A stretch of DNA of 64,000 bases from SVFI01 sp045535935 (GCA_045535935.1 JAZSMO010000030.1:46880-110879), one strand, 5' to 3'. Counted from the stretch's first letter, positions 17,597 to 25,361 are shown. Notes: generated by a model from the letters alone, not told the origin. A program made the numbers and translations.

Positions 17597-18382
17597 ATGT
17601 CCTCCTTAATAACAAATAAAAAGAAAGGATATTTTTTTCTCCGGACACATAATTATACCCTCAAAAAACATAAAAAGTTTCCAGCATACCAACCACACAA
17701 GGGGGACATTACCTGTCCCCTTTTTTGGACAAAAGGAAGCATGACAATAGAAGCAGCCCTGATATTGCCCATGTTTCTCGTCTTTTCCCTGGTATTGCTT
17801 TCGTTTATTGATGTGATGCAGCAGGCAATACATCTGGAACTGTCGCAGCATGACATGTTAAAAAAAGCTGCGCTGACAGCTTTTTTTGTATCGGAAGCAG
17901 TACCGGGGAAACAGGGGGACTATATTGTTTTGGATCATTCTTATCCGGTGTCTCTTACGGTTGCGGGATTTGGAATCAAAAAAATGTATATCAGGCAACG
18001 GGGGATGGTTCATATTTTTAACGGCTATGATGATTCGTCCGGCGACCGGGTGGATCAAAGGGAGGAGTATGTATACATCACACAAAACGGACGTGTTTAT
18101 CATAGCAGGCGGTCCTGCAGGGTTCTTTCTGTTTCGGTTGTGCAGGTATCCGGTAAGGATATAAAAAAGAAACGGAATGTGGAAGGAAAAAAATATTATG
18201 CATGTGACCGGTGTGCAGATGACGGACTTGTTCAGGAGAAAAATTCGACGGTTTATATTACAGATTACGGAAACCGATACCATGAAAATATCTCTTGTTC
18301 CGAATTGCGGAGGACACTCCGGGTTGTAAAAAAGAAAGATATCAAAGATAGGACGCCGTGCAGGTTTTGCAGCGGCGGATAA
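17597..18382 (+). CDS. TadE-like pseudopilin with two C-terminal Cys/His motifs
   Basis: KGSMTIEAALILPMFLVF (about residues 46-63) is a TadE-like prepilin motif with Glu at +5 after Gly. The C-terminus has two tandem copies of a YIT-x-x-G-x-x-YH-x-x-x-x-SC ... CxxC module (about 155-205 and 215-260), resembling the small metal-binding domain seen at the ends of some secreted nucleases. The 46-residue leader is unusually long and is partly encoded by a terminator-like palindrome. A shorter start at ATG 17741 (after AAGGAA) would remove the prepilin leader and seems less likely. Confidence 0.7.
   Translation: MSSLITNKKKGYFFLRTHNYTLKKHKKFPAYQPHKGDITCPLFWTKGSMTIEAALILPMFLVFSLVLLSFIDVMQQAIHLELSQHDMLKKAALTAFFVSEAVPGKQGDYIVLDHSYPVSLTVAGFGIKKMYIRQRGMVHIFNGYDDSSGDRVDQREEYVYITQNGRVYHSRRSCRVLSVSVVQVSGKDIKKKRNVEGKKYYACDRCADDGLVQEKNSTVYITDYGNRYHENISCSELRRTLRVVKKKDIKDRTPCRFCSGG
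17699..17726 (+). repeat. REP/terminator-like hairpin inside a coding leader
   Basis: AAGGGGGACA pairs with TGTCCCCTT around a five-base loop and is followed by six T. It looks like a rho-independent terminator or a GGGGACAGG-type repeated palindrome, yet it lies inside the 5' coding part of the TadE-like gene and is read in frame as HKGDITCPLF. Confidence 0.6.
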
Positions 18383-18401
18383 AAAGGAGAAGGTAAATCG
18401 A

Positions 18402-18824
18402 ATGAATAGTTTTATGCTATGGGCACTGCTTATCATAAATACAATTACGGATCTTCGGAGTCGGCGTATTTATGTTGTGGTTAATTTGGTGTTTGCTGTG
18501 ATAGGAATTTTGTTGCTTATATTTGGTAATAAACCGGACTGGATATCTGCTTTTTGCGGGATTTTGGTAGGAGGATATGTTCTTTTGTTTTCTTTCTTGT
18601 CAAAGGGTGCGGTCGGTGTCGGGGATGGGATTGTAGTTATGACTGTCGGAATTTTTCTGGGCGGAGTGCGTAATACCATGGTTTTGATGAGCGCATTTCT
18701 TCTGTGTGCAATATACGGCGGAATAAATATGTGTTTGAAGCGGATGCATAGAAAAAGCGAGTTGCCTTTTGTTCCGTTTTTCAGTGCGGCTTATGTGCTT
18801 TTGTTATCGGGAGGTGCGATATGA
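18402..18824 (+). CDS. Prepilin peptidase (A24-like), second copy
   Basis: A 140-aa membrane protein with four or five helices. The first catalytic Asp is in ITDLRSRRI (about residue 17) and the second in GVGDG (about residue 72), the A24 arrangement. It is more divergent than the first peptidase of the operon, lacking the usual GGGDxK. GGAGAAGG precedes the ATG, and it overlaps the next gene by four bases. Two peptidases may divide Flp1 and TadE-like substrates; this is inference. Confidence 0.78.
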   Translation: MNSFMLWALLIINTITDLRSRRIYVVVNLVFAVIGILLLIFGNKPDWISAFCGILVGGYVLLFSFLSKGAVGVGDGIVVMTVGIFLGGVRNTMVLMSAFLLCAIYGGINMCLKRMHRKSELPFVPFFSAAYVLLLSGGAI

Positions 18825-19231
18825 AGCAAAAGGCCAGTTTTACGGTGGAGGCGTCGCTGGTAATACCTTTGATTTTTTTTGTTGTCTGGTCTTTGGTGCA
18901 ACTGAGTTTTTTTGTATATAACCGGGAGGCTGCGCAGGCAATTGCGGCGTTAGCCGTGTTAAAGGGAGCCCGGATGGAAACGGAGACAAAGAGTGTGATA
19001 AAAACGACGCTGAATCACTATATTGCAGAGGAGACAGAAGAGAAACTGCTTTTTACAAAGCCGATAAAATATGAGGTTAAAATTTCGTCCGGAAAAATAA
19101 AAGTTTCGATAGAAATTACACAAAAGACCATATATAAACCGATAAAAACAGTTGTCTCGGAAGAAATAAACAGACAACACCCCACATCTTTTATGTGGTC
19201 GACAAAGCAGCTGGAGGACTTTTATGAATAG
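18821..19231 (+). CDS. TadE-like minor pseudopilin
   Basis: A 136-aa protein whose N-terminus, MKQKASFTVEASLVIPLIFF, is the clostridial TadE-like leader: a short basic segment, Glu after SFTV, then a 22-residue hydrophobic helix. A basic, beta-prone extracytoplasmic domain follows. TadE-like pseudopilins are processed by the TadV-type peptidase and help prime the pilus. It overlaps the peptidase gene upstream and the next gene downstream, so all three are likely co-translated. Confidence 0.75.
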   Translation: MKQKASFTVEASLVIPLIFFVVWSLVQLSFFVYNREAAQAIAALAVLKGARMETETKSVIKTTLNHYIAEETEEKLLFTKPIKYEVKISSGKIKVSIEITQKTIYKPIKTVVSEEINRQHPTSFMWSTKQLEDFYE

Positions 19232-20072
19232 AGAGTATAAAAAAGAGCTGGGAAAAAGTTATCTGGTGATAGAACCCGGGCAAACGGAAGATGATTTTTT
19301 GTTGCAGATGATGTTGCACAACGAAATAAAAGGATTGCTCTTGTTTGAGAAGAGATCATTTGACGGAGAAAGCCGGTTTTATTATGATATATCGGGGAAA
19401 AGAGCCGTTGAAACCATTGTGACCGAAAGAAGCCTGACAGGTGCAGAAATAAAAGCGTTATTACAAAATTTACATGAATTATATATTACCTTATATTCCT
19501 ATTTTTTGGATGCAAAATGCGTGCGACTGGATTTCCCCTATATATATGAAAAAGATCGAACATTTTATTTTTGTTATGATCCGTCTTTTCAAGATACAAC
19601 GTCGGAACAAACTATCATAACTTTTGCCGAAAAATTGTTGGGATATATTGATCATGATGACGAGACGGCGGTGCGGTGCGGCTATCAGTTTTATCGGATG
19701 GTGAAGGAAGGAAAAAATGCAGTACAGGCTCTGGAAGACATTCTGATACTTTCCGAGGAAAAGGAAGAATCAGAGCAGCAGATAGAAGATGAACCGCAGC
19801 AGGAATATCCGGAAGAAATTTGGACGCAGGAAGAGGAAGATGCGGTTGAAAAAAGGTTAGAGGGAGATAAGCCGACCGTTTTCATTTTTGCAATCTTGTT
19901 TTTAGTTAGCTTGTGCTACCTTTTTTCTTTACACAGCAGTAATTTAAATATTAAATTTTCAGAAATCTTAAGTTCTCAAAATGGGCTGACAGCCTTGATT
20001 TTCCTGGCGATCAGCGTAATTGGGATGGTGGTCGGCAAAGTTTGGAACATTGACACGGAGCAAAAGAAATGA
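19224..20072 (+). CDS. DUF6382-like tad-locus protein without FHA domain
   Basis: A 282-aa protein. The N-terminal 170 residues (MNREYKKELGKSYLVIEPG, then VRLDFPYIYE...FYFCYDPSF) recall DUF6382, which in related tad clusters carries a C-terminal FHA domain. Here an acidic linker (about 170-215) leads straight to two membrane helices (about 220-240 and 255-275), and no FHA-like sequence is visible. It starts eight bases inside the preceding TadE-like gene and ends the tad run. Function unknown; family assignment from memory. Confidence 0.55.
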   Translation: MNREYKKELGKSYLVIEPGQTEDDFLLQMMLHNEIKGLLLFEKRSFDGESRFYYDISGKRAVETIVTERSLTGAEIKALLQNLHELYITLYSYFLDAKCVRLDFPYIYEKDRTFYFCYDPSFQDTTSEQTIITFAEKLLGYIDHDDETAVRCGYQFYRMVKEGKNAVQALEDILILSEEKEESEQQIEDEPQQEYPEEIWTQEEEDAVEKRLEGDKPTVFIFAILFLVSLCYLFSLHSSNLNIKFSEILSSQNGLTALIFLAISVIGMVVGKVWNIDTEQKK

Positions 20073-20100
20073 TACCCTTTTTTCAGAAGAAAAGGGTGTC
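20072..20100 (+). promoter_or_regulatory. Hairpin enclosing the rhomboid ribosome site
   Basis: ATACCCTTTT pairs with AAAAGGGTGT around a short loop. The 3' arm contains the AAGGGTG that must serve as the ribosome site for the ATG at 20103. No T run follows, so translational control is more likely than termination. Confidence 0.5.
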
Positions 20101-20102
20101 AT

Positions 20103-21149
20103 ATGAAACAAAAAGTAGGAAATTTTTTATCGAAAAAAGGATTTCAAAAATTAATTGCCGGGATACCGGGAATCGACGTATATTTTACTGTTGAATACGG
20201 ATATATCAACGCACTTGTATTAGTGGATGCAGATGGTGAGCAGAAGGTAACAAAAGAATTTTTGGATAATTTTTTGTCGAAATCCGATTGGACCGGACCG
20301 CAGGGAGAATCCATCGATGTACATGCTTTATCGGTTATCTTTGCACAGGATATAGAACAGGCAAGAGTGCTGGGAGAGGATAAAACATTTTGCTGGTATG
20401 TGGACACGCAGAAGGAATCCCTTGTGACAGAGGAAGGAAAATGCGAAGACTTTTACGGAGTGAAGAAGGTTCTTGAACAGGCATTGTTACAGCCGGATGA
20501 AGAGGAAGAACAAGACGAGAGCTCTTTCGAGCAGGTCCGGAGTGCTCCAAATGAGAACAAGACCGGAAAAGCTACTTCCTATGTAAATTACGGATTGCTT
20601 ATAATAAATGTTGCACTGTTCTTTGCCTGTATTTTTGCAGGACAGTTTATTTATTCACGTGGCGTCCTGGATCCGGTGCTTTTGATCAATGAAGGGCAAT
20701 GGTATCGCTTTTTCACTTGCATTTTTCTGCATGCAGATGCGTATCACCTGTGTAGTAATGTCATTTATCTCTATGCCCTTGGCAATTTGGTGGAAAGAGA
20801 GATCGGACATGTAAAATATTTTGTTTTATATATGGTTAGCGGACTGATTGCAGATTTTGCTTCTTTGGCGTTTTCCGTTCTGACCAAAGATTTCACACCG
20901 TCTCTCGGAGCGAGCGGTGCCATTTTCGGAATCACGGGAGCCCTTTTGTGGATTGTGATTCGAAATAGGGGACGACATGAATTTGCAACGATTCCGAAAA
21001 TTATGTTTCTGATAGTGTATTCCTTATATAGTGGATTTATAAGTACCAATGTAGACAACGCAGCGCACGTCGGCGGTCTGATCGGCGGTTTTCTTTTGGC
21101 GATTTTACTATATCGCCGAAAAGGAGAGGAGAAAGGTAGGGAGCAATGA
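20103..21149 (+). CDS. Rhomboid-family intramembrane serine protease
   Basis: A soluble N-terminal domain (about 1-150) ending in an acidic linker precedes a six-helix rhomboid core. The catalytic Ser is in GASGAIFG (about residue 270), the catalytic His in AHVGGL (about 321), and HxxxN (HLCSN, about 220) provides the oxyanion residues. Rhomboids cut membrane-anchored substrates within the bilayer; none is identifiable here. It ends four bases inside the flavodoxin-like gene. Confidence 0.92.
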   Translation: MKQKVGNFLSKKGFQKLIAGIPGIDVYFTVEYGYINALVLVDADGEQKVTKEFLDNFLSKSDWTGPQGESIDVHALSVIFAQDIEQARVLGEDKTFCWYVDTQKESLVTEEGKCEDFYGVKKVLEQALLQPDEEEEQDESSFEQVRSAPNENKTGKATSYVNYGLLIINVALFFACIFAGQFIYSRGVLDPVLLINEGQWYRFFTCIFLHADAYHLCSNVIYLYALGNLVEREIGHVKYFVLYMVSGLIADFASLAFSVLTKDFTPSLGASGAIFGITGALLWIVIRNRGRHEFATIPKIMFLIVYSLYSGFISTNVDNAAHVGGLIGGFLLAILLYRRKGEEKGREQ

Positions 21150-22135
21150 AGGTAAATATTTATTACGGAGGCAGAGGGCTGGTAGATGACCCGACCGTAT
21201 ATGTACTGGACAAGATGCAGCAGGTGTTGGAGGAACTGAATGTTTCTGTGGAACGCTTCAATCTTTATGAGATTAAAAACGCCATTACAACGCTTCCGCA
21301 GACATTGAAAGCTGCGGACGGAATCATTCTTGCGACGACGGTCGAGTGGTACGGAATCGGCGGATACATGCAGTCATTTCTGGATGCGATCTGGTTGTAC
21401 GGAGATAAGGAAACGATCAGCCGCATTTATATGTGTCCGGTTGTTATGAGTACAACTTACGGTGAGAGAGAAGGAAAATTAAATCTTTCCAATGCCTGGG
21501 AAATTTTGGGCGGAAGACCTTGCAGCGGAATTTGCGGGTATATCAAAGAGACGTCGATTTTGGAACAGAATAAGGAATATCTGAGTCTGATCGAGAAAAA
21601 AGCGGAGAATTTTTACCGGACGATCCACCAGAAGGTAAAAAGCCTACCTGCAAGTAATCGGGAAGTGAACAAGACGGTTGCAATCCGAAAAGGAATGGAG
21701 CTGACACCGCAGGAGTCTGAGCAGCTTTCCCAGTATGCGTCCGATGAAGTGTATGTGCAGAAGCAGAAAGAAGATATCCAGGAGTTGGCCAGCATGTTCA
21801 AGGGTATGATGAGCACTTCTCAGGAAAAGGAGACAAGCGGATATCAAAAGATTTTTGAATCCAAATTCCATCCTCAACCGGGCTGCAAGACAGTATATTG
21901 CATTAAGCTGGAAGGAAAAGGTGATGTACTGCAGCTGCAGATCGATCAGAATACGCTTATCTGTGCGAAGGAAGAGGCAAAGAAAACGGACATTGAGATG
22001 AGTATGACGGAGGAAGTTCTCAAAGAGATTGTAAACGGAAGAGAGTCGTTCCAGAAGGCGTTTATGACCGGTGATATGAAGATGAAGGGTGACTTTACAC
22101 AGTTCCGTCTTCTTGATGAGCTGTTTCCGTTTTAA
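21146..22135 (+). CDS. Flavodoxin-like/SCP2 sterol-carrier fusion protein
   Basis: Residues 1-150 resemble an NADPH-dependent FMN reductase/flavodoxin fold (MKVNIYYGGRG; ILATTVEWYGIGGYMQSFLD). After a helical linker, residues about 225-329 match the SCP2 lipid-binding fold (KGDVLQLQIDQNTLICAKEE... AFMTGDMKMKGDFTQFRLL). SCP2 domains carry hydrophobic ligands, so a redox step on a bound lipid is conceivable, but the substrate is unknown. Translationally coupled to the rhomboid gene. Confidence 0.75.
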   Translation: MKVNIYYGGRGLVDDPTVYVLDKMQQVLEELNVSVERFNLYEIKNAITTLPQTLKAADGIILATTVEWYGIGGYMQSFLDAIWLYGDKETISRIYMCPVVMSTTYGEREGKLNLSNAWEILGGRPCSGICGYIKETSILEQNKEYLSLIEKKAENFYRTIHQKVKSLPASNREVNKTVAIRKGMELTPQESEQLSQYASDEVYVQKQKEDIQELASMFKGMMSTSQEKETSGYQKIFESKFHPQPGCKTVYCIKLEGKGDVLQLQIDQNTLICAKEEAKKTDIEMSMTEEVLKEIVNGRESFQKAFMTGDMKMKGDFTQFRLLDELFPF

Positions 22136-22159
22136 TACATGAGAGTAAGGAGAAAAAAC

Positions 22160-22567
22160 ATGAAAAAAGAAGATTGTATTTTTTGTAAAATTGCAAATGG
22201 AGATATTCCGTCCAAGACATTATATGAGGATGATGATTTCAGAGTGATTCTTGATCTCGGTCCGGCGACAAAAGGTCATGCACTTATTTTGCCGAAGGAG
22301 CATTATGCAAATCTGTATGAACTCCCGGAAGATTTGGCAGGAAATGTAATGAAGCTAGCCAAGAAAATGGCGACACAGATGACGGAGAAGCTTGGCTGCG
22401 ACGGATTTAACCTTGTGCAGAATAACGGTGAGACCGCGGGACAGACAGTGTTCCATTTCCATCTTCATCTGATTCCGAGATATGAGGGAGATCAGCAGAA
22501 GATTGGTTGGAAACCGGGTTCCCCGACACAGGAAGAACTGGAAGAGATCAAAAATCAGATCGTATAG
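22160..22567 (+). CDS. HIT-family nucleotide hydrolase/transferase
   Basis: A 135-aa HIT protein. The histidine triad HFHLHLIP (about residue 96) and the CIFCKIANGDIPS zinc-binding start are classic, close to Bacillus Hit/HinT. It hydrolyses adenosine phosphoramidate-type nucleotides. ATG 22160 has AAGGAG seven bases upstream; the in-frame ATG at 22139 does not. Confidence 0.93.
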   Translation: MKKEDCIFCKIANGDIPSKTLYEDDDFRVILDLGPATKGHALILPKEHYANLYELPEDLAGNVMKLAKKMATQMTEKLGCDGFNLVQNNGETAGQTVFHFHLHLIPRYEGDQQKIGWKPGSPTQEELEEIKNQIV

Positions 22568-22614
22568 AATGCGGTTTTTTACATAGCGAAGCAGAGAACA
22601 AAGGAGAAAAGACC

Positions 22615-22995
22615 ATGCAGGAATCAGGACAGATTTATTTAGAGACCATATATTTATTACAAAGAGAAAGAAAAGACCGTGTGCGTGCGATTGATGTGGC
22701 GCAGGCTCTTTCCTTTTCCAAACCGAGTGTCAGCCGCGCCATGGGCAAGCTGAAAGAAGAAGGGTATCTTGAGGAGGGAACGGGTACCAGTCTCGTGCTT
22801 ACCAAAGAAGGTACAAAGCTTGCCAAAAATCTGGTGGATCGTCAGGAGACCATCACACAGTTTTTGATGATGACAGCGGATGTGGATCAGGCGGTTGCGG
22901 AGGAAGATGCAAAGAAAATGATGCACTTCTTAAGCGACAAAACTTTCAAGGGTATTAAGAGCTTTATCAAACAGGTAGAAGAATTAAACGATTAA
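22615..22995 (+). CDS. MntR/DtxR-like regulator with eroded metal site
   Basis: A 126-aa winged-helix regulator aligning with MntR/DtxR: an N-terminal helix GQIYLETIYLL, recognition helix SFSKPSVSRAMGKLKEEGYL, and a short dimer domain. Several ligands expected from MntR are changed: the RHE of the first site reads RQE, and the E-x-x-E-H segment reads KKMMH (22905-22935). It may bind DNA without Mn/Fe control or use another ligand. AAGGAG precedes the ATG. No metal transporter is adjacent. Confidence 0.75.
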   Translation: MQESGQIYLETIYLLQRERKDRVRAIDVAQALSFSKPSVSRAMGKLKEEGYLEEGTGTSLVLTKEGTKLAKNLVDRQETITQFLMMTADVDQAVAEEDAKKMMHFLSDKTFKGIKSFIKQVEELND

Positions 22996-23001
22996 TAAAA
23001 C

Positions 23002-23064
23002 AAAAGGACCTTCCCGAAGATAACCGCCAAGAGCGGCGACCGGGAAGGTCCTTTTTTGGGTTAT
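23002..23064. terminator. Bidirectional rho-independent terminator
   Basis: AAAAGGACCTTCCCG pairs with CGGGAAGGTCCTTTTTT, with a small CCGC/GCGG hairpin in the loop. It has A and T runs on both sides and lies between convergent genes. Confidence 0.9.
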
Positions 23065-23087
23065 ATGTGAAGGGTTACTTGTAAGCG

Positions 23088-24602
23088 TTATTTGTCCAAA
23101 GCCGCAGGAGTGCCTTTCACGGTCTGACCTGCTCTGTATACAGAGAGGTTAAAGCGTCGGAAGTTTAAATCTTCATATGCGTCTTCACAGCGGTCAATGT
23201 AGTTGGAGACGCGGTACCATTTTGTTTCGTACTGAACGGCTGTTTTTCCGAAAAATCCGTGTTCCTTCAATATCGGAGCCGCATCCAGGCTGAGGTCATA
23301 GTAATAATACATATCGGAAGCATCCGTCGCAATGTTATATGTCGCAATATAGGTGTCCGGTCTGGAGAGTGAAAATGCGATGTAGCAGACACTCACCACG
23401 ACAAGCATATAGGTAAACAATTTAAACGACGGTTTATAAATTGAAATTACCACACCCGTCAGACAAAGGAACAATACAAACAGTGCCAAAAGTACAAACA
23501 CACGAAGGAACGTCAGATGATACTCACCGATGTACATGAGCATTCGCAGAGCACTGGATGCAATCATTATGTAGGTACAACCGCAAATGACGGTCAGAAT
23601 ACCTTTCAGAATTTTATTTTCACAGTAGTGTGACATACAAAACAGTACCAGAATCAGGTTGATAACACATACAAACAGCAGCTGGAAGAAGCCTTCCCTT
23701 GCATATAGGGCATAAGTGTAATTGTTCGGGAGCGTCATATTTCCGATAAACAGGTACACAATCTGAATGACGCTGAAGCAGAGGTACACCAGTGTCAGCA
23801 CGGAGGTAAAGGTGATGGCAATGATTGGTTCCATCGTCTTTTTTTCTTTCACGTCCGGATTGATATGTCTTCCGCACAGCTCAATCAAAATACCATGGGA
23901 GACGATCAGCCCGATAAAGGTTGTCACAGCAATCCCCATCAATGTACCAAAATCAAAGTCTTTGAAAATTTGCGAAAAAAGATTATCAAGCAAATCAGAA
24001 AAGACAATGTCCGCCGAGAGAAGAAGAGGAATAATCACAAGCAGAAGCGGTACGGAAATCAAAAGTCCGAGAATAACGTAAAGAAATTTTGAAGTTTTCA
24101 ACTTTTGATTTTTCTTGTAATATAGGCTGAAGCTTTTAAACGGGTAATCCACTCTTGCTAAACTTGAAAATATTGTCTGCAGAAGGGCACTTGCATATTT
24201 TGAAAAATCCCACTTTTCCGTATTGTAAAAATGGTTGATCAAAAAACAGAACAAAAGCAATATGATACCGATATAGTTCAGAAAAATCAAAATACCGCTG
24301 GCGGTCAACATGTTGGAAAGTCCGAGTAAGCATATGCAAACTATGTAGAAGGTCCGCAGCTTACAGGACGCTATCTCCAGCTTTTTGAAGCAAAACAGAA
24401 AATAGGCGATTGTTACTCCACAAAGCAAAAATGATGTGTAGGAATACATATTTTTGTACAGGCAAAAGCAAAAGAAAACCGCATACAAAAACCCGGTCAG
24501 TCCGAAGACCGGAAAGTTTTCCACAATCTTTTGAATCGATTCATTTTCGTAGGTAGAAGTTTCGGGTTTGGGTGTTTCATAATTCATAGTTTCTTCGTTC
24601 AT
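23088..24602 (-). CDS. Polytopic membrane protein, DUF4173/DUF4153-like
   Basis: A 504-aa protein with about 11-12 membrane helices after a 28-residue polar N-terminus. The segment YAREGFFQLLFVCVINLI and the later LRMLMYIGEYHLTFLR match the conserved blocks of the DUF4173 family. Function is unknown for the family. AAGGAG precedes the ATG on the minus strand. It faces the MntR-like gene across a shared terminator. Confidence 0.75.
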   Translation of the reverse strand: MNEETMNYETPKPETSTYENESIQKIVENFPVFGLTGFLYAVFFCFCLYKNMYSYTSFLLCGVTIAYFLFCFKKLEIASCKLRTFYIVCICLLGLSNMLTASGILIFLNYIGIILLLFCFLINHFYNTEKWDFSKYASALLQTIFSSLARVDYPFKSFSLYYKKNQKLKTSKFLYVILGLLISVPLLLVIIPLLLSADIVFSDLLDNLFSQIFKDFDFGTLMGIAVTTFIGLIVSHGILIELCGRHINPDVKEKKTMEPIIAITFTSVLTLVYLCFSVIQIVYLFIGNMTLPNNYTYALYAREGFFQLLFVCVINLILVLFCMSHYCENKILKGILTVICGCTYIMIASSALRMLMYIGEYHLTFLRVFVLLALFVLFLCLTGVVISIYKPSFKLFTYMLVVVSVCYIAFSLSRPDTYIATYNIATDASDMYYYYDLSLDAAPILKEHGFFGKTAVQYETKWYRVSNYIDRCEDAYEDLNFRRFNLSVYRAGQTVKGTPAALDK

Positions 24603-24689
24603 AAGAAAATTCTCCTTTTACACAATACATAGTTTGGATTGTTTTCTACTATACGGGGGGAGTTAAGGAAAATTATGGGTTGATATGAG

Positions 24690-25214
24690 TTATTTTGAAT
24701 TGTATTTTTCGCATGCCCTTTCTAATCTTATAAAATCAAGACATCGCGATTTTCCCTTATAATTTGAATTGGAAACACAAAGATTATATAAGCAATTAGC
24801 TTTATTTACTATTGTTTTTTCGTTTTTTTGACACCAAGTAAGCTCATCTATACATAGTTGTTTATAATGTTTTTGAGAAGGAGAATCTGATTTACCGATT
24901 TTTAAATTGAATTTAATGAGTTGTTTTTCTGTGACAGGAATCATTAGATTGTAGTTAAGAACTGCCAATAACTTTCCGTGTTTATCTGTTATTTTATCAA
25001 AATCTGCTCGGGATTTCATTTTCTTGTGCTTTTCAACAGGATGTGATAAAGGAATAAGATATTTCTTATTATGACAGATTACAACGATGCCAATATAAAC
25101 ACGATATTGTTTGTTGATTTGGGGCGATACGGAAGAGACTCGATTATCTATATTATGCAAATTTCTTATATATTTTATGTCAATTCGATATAAATTTAAT
25201 CTTTCTTGTTTCAT
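24690..25214 (-). CDS. toxN: Type III toxin-antitoxin toxin, ToxN/AbiQ family endoribonuclease
   Basis: A 174-aa protein with the ToxN/AbiQ pattern: YRVYIGIVVICHNKKYLIPL, then SHPVEKHKKMKSRADFDKI, an AVLNYNLMIPV strand and a helix with CQKNEKTIVNKANCLYNL. ToxN cleaves RNA, is held inactive by the ToxI RNA, and gives growth arrest or phage abortive infection in characterised cases. A strong AGGAGG supports ATG 25214 over the upstream start at 25277. A terminator and a ToxI-like RNA lie just upstream, the canonical toxIN order. A+T content looks higher than in the neighbours, suggesting transfer. Confidence 0.85.
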   Translation of the reverse strand: MKQERLNLYRIDIKYIRNLHNIDNRVSSVSPQINKQYRVYIGIVVICHNKKYLIPLSHPVEKHKKMKSRADFDKITDKHGKLLAVLNYNLMIPVTEKQLIKFNLKIGKSDSPSQKHYKQLCIDELTWCQKNEKTIVNKANCLYNLCVSNSNYKGKSRCLDFIRLERACEKYNSK

Positions 25215-25235
25215 AAACCTCCTTATGTAATAAAT

Positions 25236-25260
25236 GTGGCTATGCTTGAAACATAGCCAC
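25236..25260 (-). terminator. Terminator between toxI and toxN
   Basis: Nine-base arms GTGGCTATG and CATAGCCAC flank a seven-base loop, followed on the minus strand by ATTTATTA. In known type III loci a leaky terminator here sets the ratio of antitoxin RNA to toxin mRNA. Confidence 0.8.
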
Positions 25261-25327
25261 AATGTGGAATCACGCACAGCGATTCCATCGCTTTTACAAC
25301 TTCCACTTAACGGTAGGACTCACCTAT
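25261..25327 (-). ncRNA. toxI: ToxI-like antitoxin RNA with a single visible repeat
   Basis: Read on the minus strand, 25325 down to 25291 contains AGGTGA, CTACC, TTAAGTG, AAG in the order and spacing of the Pectobacterium ToxI pseudoknot unit as I remember it. GGT/ACC can form the pseudoknot stem. Known loci carry several tandem units; here I see one. The rest of the RNA (25261-25290) instead holds a GGAATC/GATTCC hairpin. It lies directly between a promoter and the toxN terminator. Confidence 0.7.
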
Positions 25328-25333
25328 AAAGTA

Positions 25334-25361
25334 ATCTTAACACATTTTAATTTATTTTCAA
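25334..25361 (-). promoter_or_regulatory. Promoter of the toxI-toxN locus
   Basis: On the minus strand TTGAAA and TAAGAT are 16 bases apart. The predicted start falls just before the ToxI-like unit. The -35 box overlaps the stop codon of the upstream membrane-protein gene. Confidence 0.6.

Noticed and set aside
22615..22995. Pseudogene call for the MntR-like regulator
   Set aside because: Frame, length and DNA-binding helix are intact; only metal ligands are changed.
23620..24339. Short ORFs on both strands within the DUF4173-like gene
   Set aside because: Shadows of a long, membrane-pattern reading frame.
25261..25327. CRISPR-like or tandem repeat array next to toxN
   Set aside because: Only one repeat unit is visible; no spaced repeats.
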